Assembly: GCF_003573695.1 (NCBI RefSeq)
Contig: NC_039362.1
Coordinates: 175,531,690-175,595,689 of the forward strand
DNA: 64,000 nt
Origin: Papaver somniferum
Taxonomy: Eukaryota > Streptophyta > Magnoliopsida > Ranunculales > Papaveraceae
Direction of reading: 5' to 3'
This document shows positions 12,108-21,969 of this stretch, piece after piece. Under the pieces are notes generated by a model. The model did no database searches, was not told where the DNA came from, and worked only from the letters and a program-made list of their open reading frames with translations. The position numbers and the translations under genes were made by a program. Positions within the stretch are counted from its first letter, which is position 1, and the number at the start of each line of letters is the position of its first letter.

Positions 12108-13709
12108 TTAAGATTCAGAAAGAGTTGGAATGCTCTGTTCATTTCTAAAGAAGTTTTCAGGATCAACTATACTTTTCACTTTTACCAATCTATCAAAATT
12201 ACCATTGAAGTACTTCCTTCCCCAAGCTTCACCTTGTGAGTAACTTCCTGTGCCATTCATGTAGCGGCCTAAATCGATATCTCGGTAGTTGATATACGCA
12301 GTTCTTGGATTCTTAGAAACATACTGCTCCATGTACGCATACAGATTCCTGATCCATTTCATATGATGTGCAGCTCCTTGAGTGACTCCTTTCTCATTCC
12401 AATACACCAAGTACTGGATCATAAACTTATTTCCCTTTCTATGAGGAAACGGAATCTCAGATTCCGATATCTCATCCATTATTCCGCCGTAAGGAACGAA
12501 GACCATCACAGGCTTTTCTTCTTCTAATAATCTTTTCCAAATTCCTTTTAATCCAGTTATCGAAATGGGTTCTTTCACGTAATCAGATTTCGCCTTATAA
12601 GTACTCTTGTCTTCATCTCTACTCAATAAATCATGCAGAGGATTCAAACCATTATATGGTCGTACGCCGAAATATAACGCAGACTGGATCCAACTCATTT
12701 CTTTACAATCCTTTTGCTGTATACCCAATTCAGGAAATCTCTGTTCCAACAAAGAAACTAGTTCATCAGCACCACCAAGGTACAACGTATCGAAGAAAGC
12801 TGTCACTGTTTTCTCCCCCGTCTTACTAGAATTCGTCAGATGGAAAGCGATCCTCATGAAGAGCTCTTTGGGGAATTTATCCGCGACGTACTGCCATTTA
12901 TGAACAAGTTCAGTCGCACCTTCTTCTAGTGTTCTGCCAACACTAAAAACGGTCACGGTACGCGGAACAGAAACCAATTTCACCTTCCATGCAAGAATAA
13001 CACCGAAACTTCCACCGGCGCTACCTCCTCTGATTGCCCAAAACAAATCCTCCCCCATTAATGTTCTGTCAAGAGTTGTACCGTGCACGTTGACTATTCT
13101 AGCATCAATGACCTGGTCAGCAGCAAGTCCATATTTTCTCAGCAAAGTTCCATAACCACCACCACTTAAATGCCCACCAACACCTACCGTCGCACAAAGC
13201 CCTCCGGGAAACGCAAGCGTTTTGCTTTTCTCAGCGATTGCGTAATAAAGCTCACCTAAAGTCGCACCAGACTGAACCCATGCAGTTTTCTCATTTACAT
13301 CGACGTCAACTGACCGTAGATTGAACATGTCGAGGATTAAATACGGAGCTTCATCAGATACAATAGAAAGACCTTCATAATCATGACCACCACTTCGAAT
13401 TTTGACACGAAAACCATATGAATCAGCACAAAAACGAACTGTTTGGACATCATCTTCATTCAATGGTGTTACAATGAGGTTCGGTTTCGGGTTTGAAGGC
13501 GATAAGAACCTTAGATTATGTGTAGGATATTGTAATATTTTTGTAAATGAAGCGTCTCCTGCTGTGTAGATTGGGATTGGAAGACCTTCGGTTTCAATGA
13601 AAAGACAATCGATAATGTCGTCATTAAAGGCGACTGAAAGTGTATTTGAAACTACAAGAAAAATAAGAAATGACAGCAGTGTTGCAGAAATTTGAAATTG
13701 AGATCTCAT
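12108..13709 (-). CDS. Berberine bridge enzyme-like FAD oxidase, secreted
   Basis: A single-exon flavoprotein of 533 residues counted from the Met at 13709. The upstream Met at 13748 would add 13 residues made mostly of Lys from an A-rich leader and would spoil the signal peptide, so I chose the second start. Features (numbered from the chosen Met): hydrophobic signal peptide (about 8-27), Cys35/Cys94 for the conserved disulfide, FAD-binding 4 domain, His109 in RSGGHDYEG and Cys172 in GGLCATVG. His and Cys together predict the bicovalent FAD of this family. Later come the substrate domain with YINYRD and the C-terminal WGRKYF and VDPENFF motifs. Family members oxidise alkaloid precursors (reticuline to scoulerine), monolignols or oligosaccharides; the substrate here cannot be told from sequence. 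No disruption is seen. A fragment of a paralogue lies at 17098-17229. Confidence 0.95.
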   Translation of the reverse strand: MRSQFQISATLLSFLIFLVVSNTLSVAFNDDIIDCLFIETEGLPIPIYTAGDASFTKILQYPTHNLRFLSPSNPKPNLIVTPLNEDDVQTVRFCADSYGFRVKIRSGGHDYEGLSIVSDEAPYLILDMFNLRSVDVDVNEKTAWVQSGATLGELYYAIAEKSKTLAFPGGLCATVGVGGHLSGGGYGTLLRKYGLAADQVIDARIVNVHGTTLDRTLMGEDLFWAIRGGSAGGSFGVILAWKVKLVSVPRTVTVFSVGRTLEEGATELVHKWQYVADKFPKELFMRIAFHLTNSSKTGEKTVTAFFDTLYLGGADELVSLLEQRFPELGIQQKDCKEMSWIQSALYFGVRPYNGLNPLHDLLSRDEDKSTYKAKSDYVKEPISITGLKGIWKRLLEEEKPVMVFVPYGGIMDEISESEIPFPHRKGNKFMIQYLVYWNEKGVTQGAAHHMKWIRNLYAYMEQYVSKNPRTAYINYRDIDLGRYMNGTGSYSQGEAWGRKYFNGNFDRLVKVKSIVDPENFFRNEQSIPTLSES

Positions 13710-13770
13710 GGTGTGATTTTTCTTTTTTTTTTTTATTTTTGGTTTCATGAATAATATGGTATTTGAGTCA

Positions 13771-13780
13771 TATTTATAGA
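13771..13780 (-). promoter_or_regulatory. TATA box of the BBE-like gene
   Basis: On the minus strand TCTATAAATA lies about 62 nt upstream of the chosen start codon, a normal core-promoter spacing that leaves a ~30-nt leader. The A-rich leader follows. Confidence 0.65.
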
Positions 13781-14244
13781 CTGTAATAAAATAATTTTCA
13801 TTGATTTGTATGATTTTAAATTAATGAAAGAATCTGTGAAATTCAATTAGGAAATTATAGGGCTAATGGAAAGGACTAAGGACAATAAATGGCATACTAT
13901 CTGGAAATTTCAGAATGTTACAGTGAATGCCAGCTTGCGAAAGATTATGTGAAATTCTATTTAGGGATAATTTGTCATCAATGAAAATAAGATTTATACT
14001 AGAGAATGAAAACCAAGAGAATAATGATATCAAGAGAAATGTTTTAATGGTGTATAAAGAATTTAAGTGCAAAATCCAATGGTGAAATCCAAGTTATGAG
14101 AAATGTGAAAAACATGAGAAATCTCTAGTTTAATGGTTTCAAATTAGCAGTCTTCACATTTTTCCAAAAGTTCCAAGATTTCATGGAACATAGAGTAGTT
14201 TGGAATTCAAACTAAAATGTTATTTTGATTTATGCTAAATCTTG
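13781..14244. other. Upstream region of the BBE-like gene
   Basis: AT-rich DNA without coding signs. The stretch at about 13943-14045 is recognisably similar to 44159-44290, sharing GAAATTC-ATTTAGGGA, GTCATCA and TTTATACTAGAGAATGAAAA, which marks a duplicated promoter-side segment. Confidence 0.6.
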
Positions 14245-14880
14245 CATGCATATGGATTAAACATGTCCCCCCAAAGATTCAATTCTTTTTATGGTCAGCT
14301 GCTCAAGACTCCATTCCTACTGTGGATTATCTCAACAGAAGGGTAAGTCAGATACAAGATACAGCATGTGCTCTTTGCAACTCACATGAAGAAACAATTA
14401 ATTGATCCAAAAAAAAAAAAAGAAGAAAAAACAGTTAACCATCTTCTTCTTCTCTGTGAGTATACCCACAAGGTATGGTCATACTTTATTGATGGTTATA
14501 ACATTCGATGGGTGCAGCGTGGCCCCATTGGTGATCAACTACAAGCTTGGAAATTTCCGCAAGGGCGCAACAGGGGAAGGAAAATATGGCCGTTGTTAAT
14601 TTTTGCAATTTCTTGGGCCATATGGAATGAAAGGAACAGAAGAGTGATGGCTAGAAAAAGGCCAAAATCAACAACTGTAACAATAAAACAAGTGAAGTTT
14701 TCAATATTCACTTGTGGCGGGAAAGAAAATTGGTTCTTCGGAACCATATTCAGGGACCTCACTACACACTGGAAAGCCATATGATAGGATGTAGATATCT
14801 GTAATCTTTAAAAATGGGGGCTGATGCCTTTTTACATTTTTTTCTTTCATTAATATATTCTCAACCTTTCTCCTCAAAAA
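14245..14880 (+). pseudogene. LINE 3' fragment with zf-RVT zinc-binding domain
   Basis: The translated stretch reads like the C-terminal zinc-binding region found after plant LINE reverse transcriptases: PPKIQFFLW, CALCNSHEET, then NHLLLLCEY, VWSYF and ISWAIWNERNRR. It is broken after EETIN by an A-rich insertion (about 14403-14435) that seems to duplicate the junction. A 3'-tail-like AT-rich run follows up to about 14880. No upstream RT is attached, as expected for 5' truncation. Confidence 0.8.
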
Positions 14881-15062
14881 ACAAATTATGCTAAATCTTG
14901 TGGTCGATGTTTTTCTCTTACAGTTGATTTTGTGGGCCAAAATTGAACATGCGTAATTTTAAATTGCGTTTTGAAACCTTTCACAGTTAGGTTTGGTAAA
15001 TTTTCTCTGACACGATCTATTCTAGATGATGATAGATGACACTGAACTTAAAGATGGCTATT

Positions 15063-15250
15063 CGTAGTTTGCACAATTATTAAGGCAAGATGAAAGAGGA
15101 GTATGTTTAAGTATTTTTTACAATTATACTCTTGTGGATAATTACCAGCAAAATTTAGAAACGATGTATCTCTTAAACTATTCCATTATTTTTCGTAAAC
15201 TTTATACCGTTGCAAAGCATTTTAAAACGCCTATGTAACGAATATAAACA
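15063..15250. mobile_element. Decayed Stowaway-like MITE fragment, inverted relative to 6782-7052
   Basis: Sharing with the complement of the 6.8-kb MITE is clear: GTAGTTTGCACAATT, CGTAAACTTTATACCGTTG, AAGCATTTTAAAAC and CTATGTAACGAATATAAA. An extra stretch lies inside. The right end is lost where the short-LTR element begins. Confidence 0.75.
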
Positions 15251-15257
15251 TGGATAT

Positions 15258-16113
15258 TGTTGCAGTAGAATTATAGAGAAAAAGACAAAGAGAAAAGAGA
15301 GAGAGCGGAAGATCTTATTGATTCATTATCCACATTACATATCTATAATATCCTTATATACATGTAAGGGAAACCTTAGGTATAGCTAGTTGGGTCGCAC
15401 ATCTATGGGTCGTAGGCCCTACAACACCCCCCTTAGTGCGGTCCAATATAATTTCATATGCAATGCTTCACATATAGTGCTTCGAATGTAGTTTTTCAAA
15501 TGTCTTTCTCCTTGATGACTTGTGCCCAAATCAATTGCCTCATTAAAACTTTGACAGGGAAAACCCAGTGGGACAAAATCATGGTACAACTCCTCAAATG
15601 TGTACATGTTGTCTCGTACTTTACATGTAGTTCATCACATGCAATACGATCTTCAAACATCGACAAGTCTAAGTTAATGGCCTCGTTAAAACTACGTTAG
15701 GGAAACCTAGAGGGACCAAAACTAAACTAAAGAAAAAGAGTACAATATTACGCAAACTTAGAACATAGTTGGCCTCGTTAAATCCTTGACAAGGAAAACC
15801 TAGGGGGACAAAACCTTGATGAAGGGAAAAGAGTACAACGTGACAAATGCAAGTTAAGGTGATTCGTTGCAGTTGATCACTTTACTCTGTTGAAGTTGAC
15901 TATGGTTGCTTCACCTCCTAAGGCAGAAAATCCTCATGGGAAAGACAATAGCCTTACTTGTGAAATTACTTCACGGTGTTTGTTGTTGTCTCATTAAAAA
16001 GCTTGCCGAGTAATAAAACCATCTAGGAAAAACTACTCTCGACCGAAGAGAAAAAAAGTACAACACAACTTCAATTTAGAAGTAAAATATGTCGAAATCA
16101 TATCCATGGATGT
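15258..16113 (-). mobile_element. Truncated LTR retroelement with a 169-bp LTR
   Basis: Read on the minus strand, a purine tract AAGGGGGG (15434-15427) is followed by an LTR that starts TGTTGTAGG at 15426 and ends CTGCAACA at 15258. The terminal TG/CA and inverted TGTTG/CAACA ends are intact. The adjoining internal part (15435-16113) carries recurring blocks such as ATTAAAAC-TTG, GGAAAACC-AG-GGGACAAAA and AAAGAGTACAAC, which I recognise as typical non-coding sequence of plant LTR elements. The second LTR is absent; the element stops where the CIPK copy starts. Confidence 0.75.
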
Positions 16114-16116
16114 CGA

Positions 16117-16354
16117 CATATATTGTGTGTAACATGAGATTTGATTTCGAGTAATTTGGAATGGATACGAAGATGGGTACATTGATGGAAAAGTATGAAT
16201 TGGGAAGAGTATTGGGACAAGGCACGTTCGCAAAGGTTTATTATGCGAGCAACTTGCAGTCTGGACAAAGTGAGGCGATTAAGGTGATTGATAAAGACAA
16301 GGTTATGAAAGTTGGGTTGATTTAGCAAATTAAAAGAGAGATTTCTATAATGAA
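16117..16354 (+). pseudogene. CIPK: Truncated CIPK copy (leader plus first ~65 codons)
   Basis: Nearly the same as 10228-10473 of the intact CIPK: the end of the leader intron, the leader, the ATG (16161) and the kinase N-lobe. The intron acceptor AG is changed (GTAACAG to GTAACAT), Glu55 is a TAG stop (16323-16325), and homology ends abruptly at 16354 before an unrelated LINE. Intron sequence is retained, so this arose by DNA duplication, not reverse transcription. Confidence 0.93.
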
Positions 16355-17097
16355 AACCAACTTGAGCATTGCTATGAGATTCAACATGATTTGTATGCAA
16401 AGGGTTAAATCTGATTCGCGTTGCAGGATAGGAACACATGGTACTTGGATGACTGGGTGAAATTTAGACAAATGAGGAATCAAATTGACTTTACTCAATC
16501 AAGTCAAGGAGTCTAGCTATCTGATAGAGGTAATATATCTTGTGAACTTAAAGAACATTTTATAACCCGGATAAGTTCTTAATGAATCTTGCATCACTGG
16601 TGATGGGGAATATTTCACTTATTATGACTCCCCTTATTATGAGATGAAGCTATGGTCGGCATATGGGGGCCGGATGGCTATCCACCTAGTTTTTATCACC
16701 ATGCATACATGGAATGTTGTTGGCGAGAGCATCATTCATATGGTAAGATCTTTTTTCCACTATAAATATCTCCTCGAGCAAATAAATCATAGCTTCATTA
16801 ATTTCATGCCAAAGTGTCTAACTCCTAAGAGTGCTTCTGATTACATGCTAATTACTCTTAGTAATGTGACTTATAAAATCATCTCTAACATCTCAACCAG
16901 TTGGTTGAACAATGTTTTGGACAAGTTTATAAGTCCCTATCAAACTTCCTTTCTCTCATCTGGGATAATAACTAACAACATTGTGTTAGCACATGAAGTT
17001 GTTGAGATAGTGAAAAGGTATAAGGCTAAAAAAGGTCTTGTTGCACTCAAGTTAGATATGTCGAAAGCGTTTGATAGAATTAAATGGAGCTTAGATA
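16355..17097 (+). pseudogene. LINE reverse transcriptase fragment
   Basis: From about 16660 the three frames together give the plant LINE RT core (roughly GYPPSFYHHAWNVVGE, then INHSFINFMPK). An open stretch follows with SDYMLITLSNVTYKIIS, SPYQTSFLSSGIITNNIV and LKLDMSKAFDRIKW, which is RT motif A. It then stops abruptly at the BBE-like fragment. The catalytic YADD part is missing. The upstream part (16355-16650) is not recognisable. Confidence 0.85.
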
Positions 17098-17229
17098 ATG
17101 TGTAGGATATCATAAATTTTTTATAATTGAAGTGTGTAAAGTGCTGTGTAGTTTGGGATTGGGGCTTCAGAATCAGTGAAAAGACAAATGATAATATCTA
17201 CATCAATGAAAACTGAAATTGTACTATCA
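17098..17229 (-). pseudogene. Fragment of a BBE-like gene
   Basis: On the plus strand this aligns with 13514-13650 of the intact BBE-like gene, sharing TGTGTAGGATAT, GCTGTGTAG-TTGGGATTGG, CAATGAAAAGACAA and GATAAT blocks. It corresponds to residues just after the signal peptide (about 40-75 of the long form). Small indels destroy the frame. Confidence 0.82.
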
Positions 17230-17254
17230 TATTGATTACTTTTTTGTTGTAATA

Positions 17255-17360
17255 TTCTCTCCGTTTTAAGAAAAGATATAGTATTAATTTTTCAATTTGA
17301 TCTTTTTTTAGGTTAAAATGAAAAAAAGTGATGATATATCTTTTTGGAAAACGGAAGGAG
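17255..17360. mobile_element. 106-bp Stowaway-like MITE
   Basis: TA target duplication at 17253-17254 and 17361-17362. The ends TTCTCTCCGTTTT and AAAACGGAAGGAG form an imperfect inverted repeat of the CTCCCTCCGT type, with inner AAGATAT/ATATCTT pairing. Non-coding. Confidence 0.8.
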
Positions 17361-17374
17361 TATTATTTTATTTT

Positions 17375-17690
17375 TTGTTTAATCAAAGAATAGAAAATAA
17401 TAAGAAAACTACAAACGAAAATTTGTTTTCATTTTCCTTTTTACTTTTCATAGACCTGTTTTACCTGCAATTAACATATGTTTGCAGCTGTAAAACATTA
17501 TGACATTTGCGGAACAAGGAGAAAAAACATTACAATATCAATATTTATGTACTACAATTTCAGTGTCGTTATTCTAAGGGAGTCATTGACTAATCCCATT
17601 TGAGGGCATGTCCAGCTTACAGGCTTCTTATGCTGCTGCATTTAAGGTGAGGCAGTGTCATTCTCTTCATATGTAACTGGAGATGAAGTT
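17375..17690 (+). pseudogene. Raf-like kinase exon fragment
   Basis: Matches 43735-44025 along its length, including the intron end with TTTGCAG and an exon that in functional relatives reads like a kinase subdomain IX-X segment (here remnants of ...ELIT-PFEGMSSLQASYAAAFK) followed by a GTGAGG donor. Several bases are lost, so it is non-coding. It is linked to the longer kinase pseudogene at 42.3-44.0 kb. Confidence 0.75.
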
Positions 17691-18059
17691 ATTATATTAC
17701 TAAACCACCAAATCCACCTCTCTGGTACTTTCCAGGAAGTCATGTTTGTCACAAAACTTATAGGATGTTCAAATGTGCACTCAGAAGTTAGTTTTCGACT
17801 TCTAAAAGTTAAAAAGCAAAAAGTTAAACCGGGTATATATGTAATGTAATTGTCTCTCAATCAATATAAAGAGGGTCCAACAAAAAACTGGAAGGCATCC
17901 TAACAATAAGCTGATTTTCCGCACCTTTTCGAATTACAATTCCTAATACGTGGAAAAAAGTTAATTTGGGTATTGAATTTCAAAATGACTTATAAAGCAA
18001 AATAAGTTAACTATTTTTTTTTTACAAAATAGTTTTACTTTTGACTTATGGTCTCCAAA
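17691..18059. other. Intergenic DNA, no gene recognised
   Basis: AT-rich, with AAGTTA/TAACTT and AAAGTCAAAAG-like blocks that could belong to a decayed MITE, but no convincing ends were found. Confidence 0.5.
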
Positions 18060-18150
18060 AGCACTATTACTTTTGGATAGTATGGTTTCACCTATTTCCT
18101 ATCCCCACTTTTCCTAAATCCTATGCCAACCTCACAAAGTAGATTTGGTA
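18060..18150 (+). repeat. Left arm, outer part, of a ~150-bp inverted repeat
   Basis: This stretch (ACCTATTTCCTATCCCCAC, TTTTCCTAAATCC, CAACCTCACAAAGTAGATTT) matches the complement of about 38007-38100. The match resumes at 21378 after a 3.2-kb insertion. With the right copy it brackets the PMD region. Confidence 0.85.
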
Positions 18151-18330
18151 CAGAGAAAATTAGGCTAAGGCCCAACCCATGGATAACCCATAATATGAGG
18201 CCCTTAATTAAAAGAATTTTAAATTTAGGCCCCAAATTATTAAAATTCGTTGATACCCTTATGCATATTATCAAGCCCATAATTAAATAAAATTTAAATT
18301 TAGGCCCAAAATTATTAAAATATTATGTGA

Positions 18331-18630
18331 TGATGTTCCAACCATCTCCGACCACCACCGCCACCAAACACCTCCGACCACCAACGCCAGTCACCTCTGA
18401 CCACCACTACCGCCGCCAGCCACTGCCAACCACCTCCGACCACCACCGTCAAACCACCTCCGACCACCACCGTCATCCACCTCCGACCACCACCGTCATC
18501 CACCTCCGACAACCGCCACCCTCCACCTCCGACCACCACCACCGCCGCAAGCCACCGCCACCAGCCACCTCCGACCAACACCTCCACTGACAACCACCGC
18601 CGCCAACCACCTCCTGCCACCACCGCCAAC
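18331..18630. repeat. GC-rich minisatellite (CCACCTCCGACCACCACCGTC)
   Basis: A run of degenerate 18-27 bp units built from CCACCTCCGACCACCACC with GTC or GCCGCC spacers. It gives artificial Gly/Trp/Val-rich or Pro/Thr/His-rich ORFs in several frames; I do not regard these as genes. Confidence 0.85.
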
Positions 18631-18639
18631 CATCACCAA

Positions 18640-19470
18640 CATATAGCATGTGTATCCATAAGTTACACATGCATATGACATGTGTAACGCAAAGTTACAC
18701 TTGTATATAGATGTGTGCTCAGTAGTTACACATGTGTACGCAGAAGTTACACATGCGTATGGCATGTGTAACTACAAGTTACACATGCATATATGTGTAC
18801 TTACTAGTTATACAACAAAACTACACATAGAAAATACATGTATTACTTTAATATTCATTTACAATAATTTGTTTGTTTATCAATAATAGTAATTGCTTGT
18901 TATTCACAACAAATGAATCAAAAAACTAGATATGTAAAACGAAATCCTCGAAATAAGCCGCTATATCTTAGAAATAAGCCACGATATCCTATAATAGAAA
19001 TGTTCTCTTCCCTTCTTGTCTTACTCGATTCCAAAATGCTTGGATATATGAAAGAGAATAAACACCCATGGAATTAGGTTGGGATGAAGAAAAAAAAAAC
19101 AGAATTTGTAGAGCATATGCCATGTAACCAACTTAAAGTAATCACGAAAAAAAACTATGAAGAGAGATGTGTAATCAGAAATTACACATGCATATGGCAT
19201 GTGTAAGTCTTAGTTACACATGCATATAACTTGTGTAAAAGTTAGTTACACTTGCATCCGACTAGTGTAACAGTAATTCAATCACCAAAACCAGAATTTA
19301 CATATTCAATCAGTATGTGTAAGTAAAAGTTACACATCTAATTAGCATGTGTAACTAGAAATTACACATCTATTTAGCTTGTATAACTAGAAGTTACACA
19401 TCTAATTAGCATGTGTAACTAGAGATTACACATCTATTTAGCTTGTATAACTAGAAATTACACATCTAAT
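18640..19470. repeat. AGTTACACATGCATATG palindromic VNTR arrays
   Basis: Two clusters (about 18640-18840 and 19155-19470) of ~34-40 bp units. The unit is near-palindromic: GTTACACATGC...GCATGTGTAAC. In the second cluster a 68-bp higher-order unit alternates ATTAGCATGTGTAAC with TTTAGCTTGTATAAC. Single diverged copies lie between and after (to about 19640). Confidence 0.85.
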
Positions 19471-20999
19471 GAAATTAAAGGCATAACAAGTTAATGAAAT
19501 TGAAGGCATCTAAAGCTGAAACATAATGGTTGATCCATTTAGACATACATATGAGGGAGGAAAAACTAAATCAAGATAACTGATTAGAATCAAAATTAGA
19601 AGTCGCACATGAATCTTACTAGTGTAACTTTCACTTACATCTGTGCAAGTATTGTTAGGGCCATCGAAGCAAAGAATTAACTCAAGTAAACATGCCACAT
19701 AAATGATGTATTCATAGCAAGATAACAAAGAAAAGATGAAGTTACCTGGCGCTGAGTAGGTTCCCCTCTAACAGGCGAAATCAACTCGAAATAAAGGTAT
19801 GATTGAATCAAAAATCTGTCATAAGACAGTCCAACCAATACGTGTAAAATCATCTGAATTAATTATCATTCAATATATGTAAGGTTAAATGTACTTGGAT
19901 CCAGAAATGCAAAATCAATTGATGCAAAAAATAATTTTGTTATTCATTTTTAGCATGTGTACTAAGCCATACTTGCCAGTTGACATCGAGAATCACATTT
20001 ATTTTCATAGTGCCATTTTTTCCCCTCGAGTTTAGAGTGATACTGGCCAAGGATATTTCAACAAGAAAATAATATTAATATTTTAAGAGGCCTCGAGTAG
20101 ACTTGTTTCTAGTGGAACTTAATGCCTATTTGCTGGTGAAGGAAGCTTACAGCAACAATTAATTTCATGGTTCTAGTTTAGGGGGAGAGAGTTTCGTAAT
20201 ACCTGCAATGTTTGAAAGATAATGGATCCCATGAGTGCTTCCGCAGTGGGATATTATTATGCATTTTTATCTCAGTCACCACCACATCTCTACTCCTTTC
20301 TTCTGCAAATTCCATCAACAACATCACATCTCCTTGTTTTAGTTCCAACAATTTAGTTCAAAAATCAACCTGCAATTTCAGTTCCACAACCAACCATATC
20401 ACCACCTCTCATTTCCAACAAAAAAATATTATGTAACAGTTAAATTCGATTTCATTGACAGAGATGTATCAAACTACATAGAATCAGAAGTAAAGTACAC
20501 AAAATTAAGCAATTCAGTGAAAGTATATGAAATTCGTAACAAATAGATGGGTAATAAAGATGATGATTCGTTGATAACGAATCTGAAAACAAACTTTCAA
20601 TCGAGATTTAAGATAAAAAAAACTGAGTGATTCTCAGTAAAGAAACCTAAAAAAAGTATTCTAATATTTTTTTTCCATATTTTCATCTTAAAAGCATTGC
20701 AAAGAGCAAACTATAACAGATTTGAACTCCGATCACGAGTTCATCGCGAAATTTTAGTTGAAATTGTAGAAAGCTTTCTAATCAACAAAGTTGTTTACAA
20801 ATATGAAATCAGAAATAGAGATTAAAATGGTGTTAGGAATCTGAAATTAAATTAACAATTACTTCAAATCCAAACAAATCAAGCCAGATCTAGAACTTAT
20901 AAGCTTAAAAATTCGATCTCAAAACACTTACATCCACAGTCGTAAAATTAAAATTAGATTTAATCTAAAACCAAAAATGATTGATTGATTTCGTTCTTC

Positions 21000-21210
21000 T
21001 GTAATACGTAAACGTCATCAGCAAAGATCAATGGAGCGAGAATCGTTTTCTTGCTCTCTGCAATTGTTTTCTTCCTTTTGATGAAGAACCCTAATTTGTT
21101 TCAGAGAGCAGAGACGAGAGAGAAGTGAGAGAAAGTGAAAATGAAAATGAATCTGGAAATGAAACCTATAGTCTATTTCATTAGTTATATATAGTAAAGG
21201 GCATTTTTGG
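21000..21210 (-). promoter_or_regulatory. Captured promoter/leader-like segment in the nested insertion
   Basis: On the minus strand an ACTATATATAAC TATA-like box (about 21195-21184) is followed by a CT-rich leader (TTTCTCTCACTTCTCTCTCG) and AAATTAGGGTTCTTCATC, the composition of a plant 5' UTR. No protein of known family follows. It may be a gene start captured by the element; this is inference. Confidence 0.4.
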
Positions 21211-21377
21211 TATTACGAATTTTCCCCAAACCCTAACTTTATTATCAAGCCCTGAAATCTAAAGTTCTGGGCCTAAAAATATTAAAAAATGAAAGTATGA
21301 AGTTGATAGGAGAGGATCCATTTAGTGGGGCTTCTATATAGTGAACCCATATAATAGGGGTTTCTAGTATTTTTCAC

Positions 21378-21440
21378 TTTTGTATAACCCTTTCTAAACT
21401 AGGTAAACAAAACTCACCCTATTACCTTTTATGCGGGACC
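21378..21440 (+). repeat. Left arm, inner part, of the ~150-bp inverted repeat
   Basis: TTGTATAACCC...GGTAAACAAAACTCACC matches the complement of 37957-38007 (GGTAAACAAAACTCACT). Similarity fades after about 21440. Confidence 0.85.
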
Positions 21441-21969
21441 TTCACCACCATTTTCCTTCTTCCCCTATCTCTGGAATCAAGTCTTAAATCAATCACCACT
21501 ACTAAAGTTTGTTTTAAATCCATATGCCACTGCCAACCTCTCTTTTTTTCTTCATTTCACTACTAACCTATATACCATATGCCACTGCCAACCTCTCTTA
21601 ATAAACCTAACTAACAAAAATCAGTTTTTATTTCTAACATAAAAACCGATTCATCTCCTCCACTCCTTGTTTTTCCATTTTTTTGAAACCAAAAATCGTC
21701 GATGATCGACGATTCAAAAACGATTAATCGTTTTCTTTCTTCCATAAAATGTCGAAACCAAGAACTAATTATGCTACTAATAGGAATCATTCTAGTGACG
21801 ACGATCCCGGGCTTGTTGAAGCGATTCGAAATAGAACGAGGGAAGTGCAAGAACAATCCGAAGCCTCTCGTATCGCACAGGAGGAGGAAATGGGTTGAAT
21901 CAGGTACTTTTCTATCAACCCAATCCTCTAAACTAGGTTTTAGTAACATGCTTTAGGTTAGAAATCGAG

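Larger units (their letters stand above)
18151..21377. mobile_element. 3.2-kb nested insertion of unclassified non-autonomous element
   Basis: Both flanks belong to one repeat arm whose uninterrupted counterpart lies at 37957-38100 (inverted), so the insertion is defined by an empty site. A probable target duplication is TTTGGTA (18144-18150) and TTTTGTA (21378-21384), against TTTTATA in the empty copy. Both ends carry GGCCC-rich, ATTAAAAT-rich sequence. Inside are two VNTR arrays and, near the right end on the minus strand, what looks like a gene promoter and leader. No transposase ORF is seen. The class is unknown; Mutator-like is possible from the size of the duplication. Confidence 0.75.

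Noticed and set aside
14402..14780. Separate small genes in the zf-RVT region
   Set aside because: Both strands' ORFs are parts or shadows of one LINE 3' fragment broken by an A-rich insertion.
17760..18060. Possible hAT-like MITE with AAGTCAAAAG blocks
   Set aside because: No convincing terminal inverted repeat or 8-bp duplication could be found.
18315..18765. ORFs rich in Gly, Val and Trp or in Pro, Thr and His on both strands
   Set aside because: They are open only because the CCACCTCCGACCACC minisatellite lacks stops in several frames; no start context, splice signal or domain.
19320..19470. Regular short repeats resembling a CRISPR array
   Set aside because: Plant nuclear DNA; spacers are not unique and the units are tandem VNTR copies.
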